A DNA stretch of 64,000 bases from an uncultured Cyclobacteriaceae bacterium (GTDB lineage: Bacteria > Bacteroidota > Bacteroidia > Cytophagales > Cyclobacteriaceae). The stretch covers positions 186,001 through 250,000 of the forward strand of contig CAKZRQ010000017.1 of the NCBI GenBank assembly GCA_937146645.1, read 5' to 3'. The notes beneath the pieces were generated by a model, which did no database searches, was not told where the DNA came from, and saw only the letters and a program-made list of their open reading frames with translations. Made by a program: the position numbers and the translations under genes. Position 1 is the first letter of the stretch. The number at the start of each line of letters is the position of its first letter. This document shows positions 17,383 to 26,660 of the stretch, piece after piece.

Positions 17383-19079
17383 TTAAAAGGCGAACTTTCC
17401 TGATAATTTTCTTGCTGACAATGATGTCTGGGGTTCCAGTCTTGAGTCAGAATTTGAATACGGGTTTTCCTGTTCTTGATGAGTATTTGAGAAGAGAAAG
17501 GGTGAAGGGGACCATAGGGTCAGAGAATTCATTTCAGCTTAGACCCATTAACTTTCAAACAATCAAGGATTCATCTGAAGCGATTTTGAACGTGAGAGAA
17601 ATACTTACTGGAATCCAGCTTAAGAGTCAGAATCGAATTGATTGGGGAATTCTACCACTAATGTCCAGTTCTGAATTTAATACAAACAGACCTTATGGCT
17701 GGGGGAATAAAGGGCTTACCCCAGGAGTAGGATTCCAAACATATCTTTCTACAGGGTTCTATGCGAGTGTTGGGTTTCTTGAAGTCCAATTCCAACCAGA
17801 GTTCACATTTTCTGAAAACAGAAGTTACCAAGGGTATGAAAGGAACTCTAGAAGGAGCATTAACCGAGATAGATTTTTCTATTGGAATGATGGAGATAAT
17901 CCAGAACTATTCCCAGGAAATGAAACCAGGTTTTGGTGGGGTCAATCAAGGGTGCAGGTAAATGTAGGAGGCTTCGCTCTAGTTGCTTCAACAGAAAATA
18001 TTTGGTGGGGACCGGGACAATTTAATTCTTTGATCTTTAGTGATAATGCAGAGGGTTTTCCTCACCTGAGTCTTCAAACAAATAGACCTGTAAAGACTTT
18101 CATGGGGAATTTTGAGGGTCAAATAATTATGGGTAGGCTTGAGAATAGCTTTATAGAACCTTCACAGGACCCATCCTTAAATGAGCAATTCTTTCAAGAG
18201 TTCGACGATGATTGGAGGTATTTGAATGGTATCACCATCACCTATAGCCCCGTTTTCTTACCCAATTTATTTGTTGGCTTTAATAGAACTTTTCAACAGT
18301 ACAATGAATCAAAAGGAAATGAATTCAGTGATTGGTTTCCAATTTTTGAATTCTTTCAAAAGGAAAGGTTTTTCGAAAATGGAAATACTGTAATCTTTGA
18401 TTCGGAGGGTCAGGATCAACAGGTTTCTGTGAATTTCAGATACGTGGTTCCGAAGGCACTTTTTGAAATTTATGCTGATTATGGTAGACGTGATCATGCC
18501 TTCAATTGGAGAGAGTTCATTTTGAATCCTGAGCATGCCAGGGCGTATCAATTTGGATTTCAGAAATTATTCAAAGCAGGTCGGCCAACACAATTCATTC
18601 AGCTAAGGGGTGAGATTACTCATCAGCAGGAATCTGTCAATAGATATATAAGATACCGCGGGCTCGATGGCAATCAAACGTGGCATACCCATAGCCTCGC
18701 TAGAGGTTTTGTTAATTATGGTCAAACTCTCGGTGTGGGTACTGGAGTAGGTTCTAATGTGCAGACCCTTGAAGTTTCTCTTGTGGAGAATTTTGATAAA
18801 ATGGGATTGTTGTTTGAGAGACTTGAAAATCATCAAGATTTCTTTTATCGGGCATATGGACAGAATAATGAGAAAAGGCCATGGGTTGATTTGAGCCTAG
18901 GATTACTTTTTGATAAAAAGTGGGACAGATTTCTCTTGAGCTCTAGAGCACAGTTTATTTATTCTCAGAATTACCAGTACAACTCTGAGGGTTTGAGTAC
19001 AGGAGATTTTCCAAATGGACAAAAGTTATTATCCTTTTTTGGAAGGTTGAACCTGATTTATACCCTTGCTTCCAAATAA
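17379..19079 (+). CDS. wzi: Capsule assembly protein of the Wzi family
   Basis: 566 residues: signal peptide about 1-24 (FLIIFLLTMMSGVPVLSQ), then a long beta-strand-rich outer-membrane barrel region with aromatic-ended strands, as in Wzi (PF14052). Recognisable stretches are GWGNKGLTPGVGFQTYLSTG and ENIWWGPGQFNSLIFSDNA; the chain ends in a short terminal beta strand (LNLIYTLASK). Wzi binds capsular polysaccharide at the cell surface. TTG start overlapping the GT2 stop. It is the last gene of the first transcription block; a 94-base gap follows. Confidence 0.9.
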   Translation: MIKRRTFLIIFLLTMMSGVPVLSQNLNTGFPVLDEYLRRERVKGTIGSENSFQLRPINFQTIKDSSEAILNVREILTGIQLKSQNRIDWGILPLMSSSEFNTNRPYGWGNKGLTPGVGFQTYLSTGFYASVGFLEVQFQPEFTFSENRSYQGYERNSRRSINRDRFFYWNDGDNPELFPGNETRFWWGQSRVQVNVGGFALVASTENIWWGPGQFNSLIFSDNAEGFPHLSLQTNRPVKTFMGNFEGQIIMGRLENSFIEPSQDPSLNEQFFQEFDDDWRYLNGITITYSPVFLPNLFVGFNRTFQQYNESKGNEFSDWFPIFEFFQKERFFENGNTVIFDSEGQDQQVSVNFRYVVPKALFEIYADYGRRDHAFNWREFILNPEHARAYQFGFQKLFKAGRPTQFIQLRGEITHQQESVNRYIRYRGLDGNQTWHTHSLARGFVNYGQTLGVGTGVGSNVQTLEVSLVENFDKMGLLFERLENHQDFFYRAYGQNNEKRPWVDLSLGLLFDKKWDRFLLSSRAQFIYSQNYQYNSEGLSTGDFPNGQKLLSFFGRLNLIYTLASK

Positions 19080-19112
19080 ATTTCATAGTGATATTATTTA
19101 ATCATATTCTTT

Positions 19113-19120
19113 TAGCTTTG
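19113..19120 (+). promoter_or_regulatory. Candidate -7 box for the second polysaccharide operon
   Basis: TAGCTTTG matches TAnnTTTG exactly, 54 bases before the ATG of the next gene, inside the 94-base gap after wzi. A clear -33 TTTG at the right distance is not seen, so this is a weak call. Confidence 0.4.
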
Positions 19121-19173
19121 CCAGCTGTTTCTTTCGGTAAGTTTAGCTTTAAACTGAAGTATAGTTTTAAAAA

Positions 19174-20472
19174 ATGGAGATAAAGAAAACTAAAATTGCT
19201 ATTGTAGGATTGGGCTATGTAGGATTGCCATTGGCGGTGGAGTTTGCAAAAAAATTCTCTGTGGTTGGTCTCGATATAGATAAGGAAAGAGTTGATGAAT
19301 TAAGAGGAGGAAGAGACTTTACCCTAGAAGTTGAAGATTCCTATCTCCAAAGTGTGATTGCAGAATCAAACCTGCCTCAGGGACAGAGTGGGCTTTATTG
19401 TACTTCTGATGCAGCTGATATGGCTGATTGTAATGTCTTTATTGTCACTGTTCCTACGCCAACAGATAAGCATAATAGGCCTGTACTGATCCCAATGCTG
19501 AAGGCCTCTGAAAGCATTGCTAAGTATTTGAAAAATGGTGATGTGGTTATATACGAATCTACTGTTTATCCAGGTGTCACCGAGGAAGAATGTGTTCCGG
19601 TTCTGGAGGAAAAATCAGGTTTGGTTTATAACCAAGATTTCTATGTGGGGTATTCCCCTGAAAGAATCAATCCAGGTGATAAAGAGCATACGGTTGCGAA
19701 AATTCTGAAGGTTACTTCTGGAAGTACCCCAGAAGTCGCAGATTTTGTTGACAGCTTGTATCAGACGGTTATAATTGCTGGTACGCACAAGGCTTCTTCC
19801 ATTAAGGTAGCAGAAGCAGCCAAGGTTATTGAGAATTCCCAAAGGGACATCAACATTGCTTTTGTAAATGAGCTTTCTAAGATTTTTAACCTATTAGGAA
19901 TTGATACCCACGAAGTCCTTGAAGCTGCCGGTACTAAATGGAATTTCTTGAAATTCAAACCGGGTCTTGTAGGAGGTCACTGCATTGGTGTTGATCCATT
20001 TTACCTGGCACAAAAAGCTCAGGAGGTTGGATATCACCCTGAGATTATTCTTGCAGGAAGAAGGCTTAATGATAGTATGGGGAAGCACGTTTCCACTGAA
20101 GTAATTAAGCATATGATGCGTAAAGATCTCAAGGTTATCGACGCGAAAGTGCTTATCCTTGGGTTCACTTTTAAAGAGAATTGCCCAGATGTAAGGAATA
20201 CAAGGGTAATTGATATTTATAAGGAGCTAAAGAGCTTTGACATAGATGTGGAGGTCTATGATCCGTGGGCGGATGCAGAAGAAGTCAAGCATGAATATCA
20301 TATTGATATCCGCACAGGTAACGACCTTCCTCATCTTGATGAATACTCAGCTGTGATTTTGGCAGTAGCTCATGAAGAGTTTAGGTCCCTGAATCTATCT
20401 AAGCGTCAAGATAGGGTGATCTTTGATGTTAAGGCCTTTTTGCCAAAGGAGTCTGTTGACGCGAGACTGTAA
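19174..20472 (+). CDS. UDP-N-acetylhexosamine 6-dehydrogenase (TviB/WbpA/WecC-like)
   Basis: 432 residues. Rossmann motif GLGYVG at 12-17, NPGDKEH and the catalytic block GLVGGHCIGVDPFYLA with Cys270; the GGHCIGVDP form with Tyr-Leu is that of UDP-GlcNAc/GalNAc/ManNAc dehydrogenases rather than UDP-glucose dehydrogenase. C-terminal LGFTFKENCPDVRNTRV is typical of the TviB/VipA group. The product is a UDP-N-acetylhexosaminuronate, a likely substrate for glycosyltransferases here and for later amidation. First gene of the second block; the exact epimer is not determined. Confidence 0.92.
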   Translation: MEIKKTKIAIVGLGYVGLPLAVEFAKKFSVVGLDIDKERVDELRGGRDFTLEVEDSYLQSVIAESNLPQGQSGLYCTSDAADMADCNVFIVTVPTPTDKHNRPVLIPMLKASESIAKYLKNGDVVIYESTVYPGVTEEECVPVLEEKSGLVYNQDFYVGYSPERINPGDKEHTVAKILKVTSGSTPEVADFVDSLYQTVIIAGTHKASSIKVAEAAKVIENSQRDINIAFVNELSKIFNLLGIDTHEVLEAAGTKWNFLKFKPGLVGGHCIGVDPFYLAQKAQEVGYHPEIILAGRRLNDSMGKHVSTEVIKHMMRKDLKVIDAKVLILGFTFKENCPDVRNTRVIDIYKELKSFDIDVEVYDPWADAEEVKHEYHIDIRTGNDLPHLDEYSAVILAVAHEEFRSLNLSKRQDRVIFDVKAFLPKESVDARL

Positions 20473-20478
20473 ATGAAT

Positions 20479-20507
20479 TTTGAATTTCGATTTAATCGAT
20501 ACTTTAG
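20479..20507 (+). promoter_or_regulatory. Possible promoter before the wza-like gene
   Basis: TTTG at 20479-20482 and TACTTTAG at 20500-20507 with a 17-base spacer, the same spacing as the better promoter at 2451-2479. The -7 box has one mismatch to TAnnTTTG. It lies in the 62-base gap before the export lipoprotein. Confidence 0.3.
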
Positions 20508-20534
20508 CAAATAGAATTATAATTCCCTCATTTT

Positions 20535-21368
20535 ATGAAGAATAGAATAGTATCAACAGGAGTTCTTGCCCTAGTTGTGTTGACCTTTTACTCATGCGTC
20601 TCCAACAAAAAGTTGATCTATATGCAGCAGCTTGAAGAAGATGAGGCTGGGGTTTTGGTGGAGTCAAGTCAGCGCTATCCATACGAAGTGGAGGAATATT
20701 TACTCCAGGTCAATGATATTGTAGAAATAAACATAAAAACGACTGACCCTAGACTGAATGAAATCTTTGGAGCAATAACGACTGACGCTAATAATAATGT
20801 AGCGATGATGGGAGGTGGTCAGGGAGCTGGTGACGCTTTCTACATGAACGGATATACCATTGATGATAATGGTTTGGTTGAGATTCCTCTGTTAGGAGAG
20901 ATCAAATTGCTTGGTTTATCCACTGACGAGGCCAAACTTCTCGTTGAAAGTCTGGTAAGTGAATTAGTGAACGAAGGAGAGTTTTTTGTTCGAGTAAGGT
21001 TAGGTGGAGTTAGGTTTAGTGCATTAGGAGAATTTAGAAGAAGTGGTAAGTTTACCATTCTCCAGAACAGAGTAACTATTTTTGAAGCGATTGCTTTTGC
21101 AGGAGACCTCACCACGGTGGCTAATAGGAATGAAATTTTACTTGTGCGCCAATATCCTGATGGATCTCAAATCCATAAAATCAATTTATTAGACCGAGAA
21201 CTTCTTGGCTCTGAATTCTACTTTCTAAGGCCCAATGATATGATTTATGCAGAGCCTATGAGAGTAAGAGAACTAGGAGCTGGTACCAATGTCGTTGAAA
21301 CTTTAACTCTTTTGACGACCACTATTACAGCTATTGCATTAGTATTGACTCTGATAAATAATAATTAA
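20535..21368 (+). CDS. wza: Wza-like polysaccharide export lipoprotein
   Basis: 277 residues. Lipoprotein signal with Cys21 (TFYSCVSNKK), then the Poly_export domain (LLQVNDIVEINIKTTDP, GLVEIPLLGEIKLLG) and one SLBB domain (VRLGGVRFSALGEFRRSGKF, then VTIFEAIAFAGDLT). A hydrophobic C-terminal helix (TLLTTTITAIALVLTLI) corresponds to the membrane-spanning helix of outer-membrane Wza or to an inner-membrane anchor. It is the short, conventional export protein, in contrast to the six-SLBB protein at 3042, and is paired with the Wzc kinase ten bases downstream. Confidence 0.92.
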   Translation: MKNRIVSTGVLALVVLTFYSCVSNKKLIYMQQLEEDEAGVLVESSQRYPYEVEEYLLQVNDIVEINIKTTDPRLNEIFGAITTDANNNVAMMGGGQGAGDAFYMNGYTIDDNGLVEIPLLGEIKLLGLSTDEAKLLVESLVSELVNEGEFFVRVRLGGVRFSALGEFRRSGKFTILQNRVTIFEAIAFAGDLTTVANRNEILLVRQYPDGSQIHKINLLDRELLGSEFYFLRPNDMIYAEPMRVRELGAGTNVVETLTLLTTTITAIALVLTLINNN

Positions 21369-21378
21369 TGCTTTTTCT

Positions 21379-23766
21379 ATGAAGAACGATTACGAAGAGG
21401 TAGACCATTTTCAGGAAGAGGAAGATAGTGGCTTTGACTTCAAAGCGTTACTACCAAAGATTCTACGAATTTGGCCTTGGATATTCCTGAGCCTTGCCCT
21501 ATGCCTTGGGACTGCTTATTATTTGACTCAAAAGGCTACCCCGATTTATAGAATTTCGAGCAAGTTTTTTATCAAGAATGCTGATAATTCATTTTCTTTC
21601 ATAGAAACGCCAGGGCTTCAACAGGATCAGGGGATTGGCCTAACCAACGAGACCATTATTTTAAGATCTAGGCCTATCGCAGAAGCTACCCTTGAAAAGC
21701 TTGACTTTCAAGTTGAATACTATGAAGAAGGTACTTTTATACTAAAGGAATTATATAGAAATACTCCAATAGTTGTAGAGGTAGATTGGGAAAGTCCACA
21801 ACTATTGAATGCACCTATTAAGGTTGATTGGGTGAATTCAGATGAGTTTAAAATTTCGTTCATCGCTCCAGGTTATACCCAGTACTTTCCTGATGGAAGC
21901 TTGGGTGGTATTTCAGAATTACCCGAAGGTAATTACCGGTTTGGAGAATGGATAGAAACACCTCAGTACAAATTGAGGGTTTCAAATACCTCAGGTACTG
22001 ATGAAGGATCTTGTCAGGTGATATTGAGGAATAAAGAGTATCTGGTTAATAATTACTCGCTAGGATTAATAGTGAGCTTGACAGAGAAAAATTCTTCCAT
22101 ACTTGATCTTTCGCTTCTTCGGGCTAACAGAGCTAAAGCAGAAGATTACTTGAATGCCTTGATGGATACATATCTGCAACTAGAGCTAGATGAGAAAAAT
22201 GAAATGGCCAATAGGACCATTAATTTCATCGATAGTCAAGTGGCCGGTGTTGCAGACTCCTTGCAGGTTTTTGAGAATGAACTAAGAACTTTTAGGTCCT
22301 CTAACAAGACTTTCAATCTGAGTAGTGAAAGTTCGACTGTTTTTAATCAGCTGACGAATATTGAGAATCAGCTCGCTCAAGAAAATCTCAAAAGGAGGTA
22401 TTATCAAAGTCTGAAGGAATATTTGGTTAGAGAAGATTATAGTCAGATTGTAGTGCCTTCAGGTCTTGGAATTGATGATCCTTATCTGAATGGATTGATA
22501 GAAAATCTTCTTGCCAAGCAAGTGGATAGATCGAGGCTCTTAGCAAGTCAAACTGAAAACTCTCCTCTTGTTAGAGAGGTGAATAAGAACCTTGCCGATC
22601 TAAATGGTCAGATAAGTGAAATTCTAGAGAGGGTAGACGTTAATAACCTGATGGTGATTAATGATCTTGAGACCAGAAAATCAGATATTGAATCATCTTT
22701 CAGGAATTTGCCTGCTGCTGAACAGAACCTGATTAGAATTCAGAGACAGCAAACTCTTACAGAAAATATATACAATTTCTTATCTGAGAAGAGAGCAGAA
22801 TCTGCCATTTCAAAAGCTTCTAATACTCCAAGCAATAAGATAATTGAATATGCGAAGGGAGGAGCACTGCAGGTTAGTCCTAATCCAACGAGAAATTATT
22901 CGGCAGCAGCTTTTGCCGGTCTTCTTATTCCAATTCTTTTTGTTTTTGTCCGAGAATTTTTGAAGACCAAAATTGATGAGCCTAAGTTTCTTGAGAGAAG
23001 ACTTAAATTCCCTGTCCTTTCAAATATCCTCTTTAATGACTCGAAAGAGAATTTGGTGGTGTTTAACTCCGGAAAGTCTGGAATAAGTGAGGGTTTTCGA
23101 TCATTAAGGTCAAACATCAGGTTCCTGGTACCAAAGGACAAGCAGTTGACTTTTATGATAACCTCAACGATCTCTGGAGAGGGTAAGACTTTTTGCGCAA
23201 TGAATCTCGCCTCGGTTTATTCACTGACAGGTAAAAAGACCGTTTTGATTGGTTGTGATATGAGAAAGCCTAAAATCTTTGATGATTTCAAATTGAAGAA
23301 TGATATTGGCCTTTCATCCTATTTGAGCGGTCAAGAAAATGACTGGAGGAAAATTGTTAAATCTACTTCCTACGATAATTTGGACTTAGTTCTTTCCGGG
23401 CCTATACCTCCAAATCCATCTGAACTTCTTTTCTCTGTTGACTTCGAGAAATTAATTAAGGAGCTCCGAGGAGCTTATGATGTAGTAATTTTGGATACCC
23501 CTCCGGTTGGGCTAGTATCAGAAACTCTAGATCTTATTTCTCAAGTTGATTTCACTCTTTTTGTCTTTAGACAAAGCTATAGTGATAAGGCCTTTATTGA
23601 TGCGGTTAATGCTTTGAAGGATCAAAAGGGGATAAAGAATATTTATGGAATCTTCAATGGTCTGGACGCTACCAAACTCGCATACGGTGGTTATGGCTAT
23701 TCATATGGCTATGGTTATGGCTATTATGAGGAAGACAAAAAGAAAAGAAGACGTTTCAGTTTTTAA
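21379..23766 (+). CDS. wzc: Wzc-type polysaccharide co-polymerase with tyrosine autokinase
   Basis: 795 residues. Wzz-like N-terminal domain with membrane helix near 31-50 and a second near 512-530 after a Pro-containing segment; a long periplasmic coiled-coil region between. The cytoplasmic BY-kinase domain has Walker A SGEGKT (599-604), Walker A' GCDMRKPK (Asp627) and Walker B VVILDTPP (Asp706). The C-terminus is a Gly/Tyr-rich cluster (YGGYGYSYGYGYGYY) followed by basic residues; these are the expected autophosphorylation tyrosines. It controls chain length and opens export with Wza through cycles of phosphorylation. Confidence 0.95.
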   Translation: MKNDYEEVDHFQEEEDSGFDFKALLPKILRIWPWIFLSLALCLGTAYYLTQKATPIYRISSKFFIKNADNSFSFIETPGLQQDQGIGLTNETIILRSRPIAEATLEKLDFQVEYYEEGTFILKELYRNTPIVVEVDWESPQLLNAPIKVDWVNSDEFKISFIAPGYTQYFPDGSLGGISELPEGNYRFGEWIETPQYKLRVSNTSGTDEGSCQVILRNKEYLVNNYSLGLIVSLTEKNSSILDLSLLRANRAKAEDYLNALMDTYLQLELDEKNEMANRTINFIDSQVAGVADSLQVFENELRTFRSSNKTFNLSSESSTVFNQLTNIENQLAQENLKRRYYQSLKEYLVREDYSQIVVPSGLGIDDPYLNGLIENLLAKQVDRSRLLASQTENSPLVREVNKNLADLNGQISEILERVDVNNLMVINDLETRKSDIESSFRNLPAAEQNLIRIQRQQTLTENIYNFLSEKRAESAISKASNTPSNKIIEYAKGGALQVSPNPTRNYSAAAFAGLLIPILFVFVREFLKTKIDEPKFLERRLKFPVLSNILFNDSKENLVVFNSGKSGISEGFRSLRSNIRFLVPKDKQLTFMITSTISGEGKTFCAMNLASVYSLTGKKTVLIGCDMRKPKIFDDFKLKNDIGLSSYLSGQENDWRKIVKSTSYDNLDLVLSGPIPPNPSELLFSVDFEKLIKELRGAYDVVILDTPPVGLVSETLDLISQVDFTLFVFRQSYSDKAFIDAVNALKDQKGIKNIYGIFNGLDATKLAYGGYGYSYGYGYGYYEEDKKKRRRFSF

Positions 23767-23775
23767 TCCTAAGAA

Positions 23776-25569
23776 TTGGGAAAGTTCATAAGCAAATACT
23801 TTAAGTACTTCGCCTTTTTTTACGAGTACTTAGGATATAAGGTCTTTATCCTTATCCTTTCAAGTCTAATTGTCGGTCTTCTGGATGGTTTCGGGCTTGC
23901 ATTATTCATTCCAGTGTTTACTATGGCTGCCGAAGGGTTTACCCCAGAAAGCAGAGAGGCTTTAGGAAATCTTGATTTCCTCTTGGATTGGATCGAAAAA
24001 TTGGGTTTTGGATTAAGTCTGAATGTGATCCTCGTGGTCATGGTAGCTCTATTCTTCATTAAATCCATCATCAAGTTTTATGATGGAATTTGGAAAACAA
24101 AGCTCCAAATGGAGTTTGTGAAGAAGCTTCGATACGAGATGGTTGATGGTCTTGGTGGGATGAGCTACAAAAATTTTGTAAATCTGGATGCCGGTAAAAT
24201 CCAGAATACCTTATCCGGAGAGGTATTTAAAGTCACGTACAGCTTCCTTACTTATTTCAGTACCATACAGTTTATGGTATTGCTAAGTGTTTATTTGACG
24301 TTGGCCCTTCTCTCGAATTTCCAGTTTGCTATTTTAGTAGGCATAGGGGGATTCCTCTCTAATTTCTTATTCAGGCTTATTTTCAAGTTTACCGAGAAGG
24401 CTTCGGTAGGTGTAACGGCCTTCAATCATGAGTTTCAATCATATTTGATTCAAGCAGTTCACAACTTCAAGTACCTAAAGGCCACTGACTACTTCTCGAA
24501 ATATAAGCTCAAGCTGAAAGCCATTATTGACTCTATCGAGATTCAACAAAGGAAGATTGGTGTATACAATGCATTTCTTGGTTCCACACGGGAGCCCATA
24601 GTGTTGATTATCGTAGTTGCTGTCATATTGATTCAGGTGAATTTTCTAGGTGGTCAAATGTCTACTATTCTAGCTAGTTTACTTTTCTTCTACCGGGCCT
24701 TGAATTACTTAATCAGTTTGCAAACGAGCTGGCAAGGATTCGTTGCGCATTACGGAGGTATTGTTGCGGCAATGGAGTTAATGGAGGAATTCAGGAGCTT
24801 GAATGAACCACTCACCGATAAACCTGAAGTTAAGAAGCTCGAGAATATCCAACTCCAGAATCTGAATTTTGCTTACAAGGAAAATATCCCTGTCTTGAAT
24901 CGTGTAGATTTAGATATAGAGCCTTTAAAAACTTTAGCTCTTGTTGGAGGTTCTGGGTCAGGTAAAACTACAATGGTTAATTTGATCATTGGTCTTTTGG
25001 AGCCAACCGAGGGGGAAATTATAGTCAATCAAGAGAAACGGGACCAATGGGATCGACCTTCCTACCGAAGACGATTTGGTTATATCACTCAGGAACCGGT
25101 GATTTTTAATGACGATATATACAACAATGTCACTTTTTGGGATGAGAGGACACCTGATAACATTGAAAAATTTGAAAATGCCATTAGGCTAGCTAATATT
25201 TTTGAGTTTGTAGAAGGTCTTCCCGAGAAGGAAAATACTAAACTCGGTGATAATGGAATGTTGGTCAGTGGGGGGCAAAAACAAAGAATTTCTATAGCTA
25301 GAGAGCTATATAAAAATGTGGATGTTTTGATTTTGGATGAAGCTACCTCAGCCCTGGACAGTGAGACAGAAAAATCCATTCAGCAAAACATTGATAACCT
25401 TAAGGGTAGGTATACCATCATAATTGTTGCTCATAGACTTAGTACGGTCAAAAAAGCTGACCAAATCCTTGTTCTCGATCGAGGTGATATCGTCGGTTCT
25501 GGTCCTTTTGAGGATCTGGTAGAGGAGAATTCTCTATTTAAGAGAATGGTGGAGCTTCAAGAGTTCTAA
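23776..25569 (+). CDS. ABC exporter, fused permease-ATPase (MsbA/PglK-like)
   Basis: 597 residues. Six membrane helices in the first ~330 residues, then an ATPase domain: Walker A GGSGSGKT (391-398), signature SGGQ (498-501), Walker B LILDEATS (Asp521-Glu522), H-loop VAHRLST. Start TTG at 23776. No Wzx is encoded in 19174-51310, so this protein may be the repeat-unit flippase of the second system, as PglK is in Campylobacter; that is inferred from position only. Lipid A export (MsbA) is usually encoded elsewhere. Confidence 0.88.
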   Translation: MGKFISKYFKYFAFFYEYLGYKVFILILSSLIVGLLDGFGLALFIPVFTMAAEGFTPESREALGNLDFLLDWIEKLGFGLSLNVILVVMVALFFIKSIIKFYDGIWKTKLQMEFVKKLRYEMVDGLGGMSYKNFVNLDAGKIQNTLSGEVFKVTYSFLTYFSTIQFMVLLSVYLTLALLSNFQFAILVGIGGFLSNFLFRLIFKFTEKASVGVTAFNHEFQSYLIQAVHNFKYLKATDYFSKYKLKLKAIIDSIEIQQRKIGVYNAFLGSTREPIVLIIVVAVILIQVNFLGGQMSTILASLLFFYRALNYLISLQTSWQGFVAHYGGIVAAMELMEEFRSLNEPLTDKPEVKKLENIQLQNLNFAYKENIPVLNRVDLDIEPLKTLALVGGSGSGKTTMVNLIIGLLEPTEGEIIVNQEKRDQWDRPSYRRRFGYITQEPVIFNDDIYNNVTFWDERTPDNIEKFENAIRLANIFEFVEGLPEKENTKLGDNGMLVSGGQKQRISIARELYKNVDVLILDEATSALDSETEKSIQQNIDNLKGRYTIIIVAHRLSTVKKADQILVLDRGDIVGSGPFEDLVEENSLFKRMVELQEF

Positions 25570-25577
25570 TTAGATAA

Positions 25578-26657
25578 TTGGCACTTAATATTCTTATTTC
25601 TTCCTTACCTCTTCCTACTGATAAAGTTGGAAGCTGGACGAATAGGATTGGAGAATTTCAAAGAAGAAACCATTTCTTTGACCACATTCTGTCACCTACA
25701 GACCATCCGGATGACACTTACATTTATTGTCAAAAAAAGGAACTTAATACAGTTCAAAAGCTATCCGGAAATAGAAATGAAAAGATAGGAGTAGACTATT
25801 GGAAGGCTTTATTGAAGTTATCAAACCGTGAAAAAGCCCTCAAAATCCTGGTAGTCGATGATAGATCTCTTTTGGAAACAATAGCTATTGGGAAAAAAGA
25901 ATTACCTGAAGGCTCTGAGCTCTATTATTCACACCATGGTCACAGCCTTCCTGCACCTCCACAAATTTTCAATCAAGTGGATAAGGTATTTTTTCTTACC
26001 AGGCTGGGATATCAAAAAACCTTGGTAAATAATTATCAATTCACTCCTGAGGTTTTCATAGTTGGAAATGGTGTTGTAGGAGATCAGTTCAAATCTTTAA
26101 GCTCAGAACAGAAAGCAGCAAGAAAACAAGAAATGGGTTGGTCTGCTGATGATAAGGTGATCACTTGGCTCGCTAATTCAAGACCTGTAAAGGGCCTCCA
26201 TCTTTTCAAAAAGGTGGTCCAATCAATTTGGGAGAAGCATCCTGATGTAAAGGTGGTTTCGATGGGTCATGAACTACAAGAGGATATTGAGTCTGAGAAT
26301 TGGCTCCAAACTGGTGTGATTAAAAACTCAGATTTACCAAAATACCTTCAGCTTGGCGACGCCTACTTTTTTACCTCTCTCTGGCAGGAAGGTTTTGGCC
26401 TTTCACTGGCAGAGGCAGTTAAATGTGGAAACACGCCTATAACATCCGCTTCAGGAGGAATTCCAGAAGTTTTAGCTCAAATCTCTGAATCAATTTTTAT
26501 CGAAGAACCTAACATTGTTTCTGAATGGGTTAAGGCTTTTGACGAATTTTTAGTCAGAAATGCTTCTTCAAGGGCAGTTTCGTCTCAACAAGATTTAGCC
26601 CAATGGCACTCTTATGAGAATTGGGAGCAAAAGTTCAAAACTGCCTTGGAAGCTTAA
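25578..26657 (+). CDS. Family 4-like glycosyltransferase (GT-B)
   Basis: 359 residues. C-terminal GT-B donor domain is clear: ITWLANSRPVKGLHLFKK, KVVSMGHELQ, GDAYFFTSLWQEGFGLSLAEAVKCG with the E-x7-E type motif, and SASGGIPEVLAQ. The start is TTG at 25578, giving ALNILISSLPLPTDKVGSW, which is the expected first strand. Eight bases after the ABC exporter. Retaining sugar transfer to lipid-linked units; donor unknown. Confidence 0.85.
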   Translation: MALNILISSLPLPTDKVGSWTNRIGEFQRRNHFFDHILSPTDHPDDTYIYCQKKELNTVQKLSGNRNEKIGVDYWKALLKLSNREKALKILVVDDRSLLETIAIGKKELPEGSELYYSHHGHSLPAPPQIFNQVDKVFFLTRLGYQKTLVNNYQFTPEVFIVGNGVVGDQFKSLSSEQKAARKQEMGWSADDKVITWLANSRPVKGLHLFKKVVQSIWEKHPDVKVVSMGHELQEDIESENWLQTGVIKNSDLPKYLQLGDAYFFTSLWQEGFGLSLAEAVKCGNTPITSASGGIPEVLAQISESIFIEEPNIVSEWVKAFDEFLVRNASSRAVSSQQDLAQWHSYENWEQKFKTALEA

Positions 26658-26660
26658 AAA

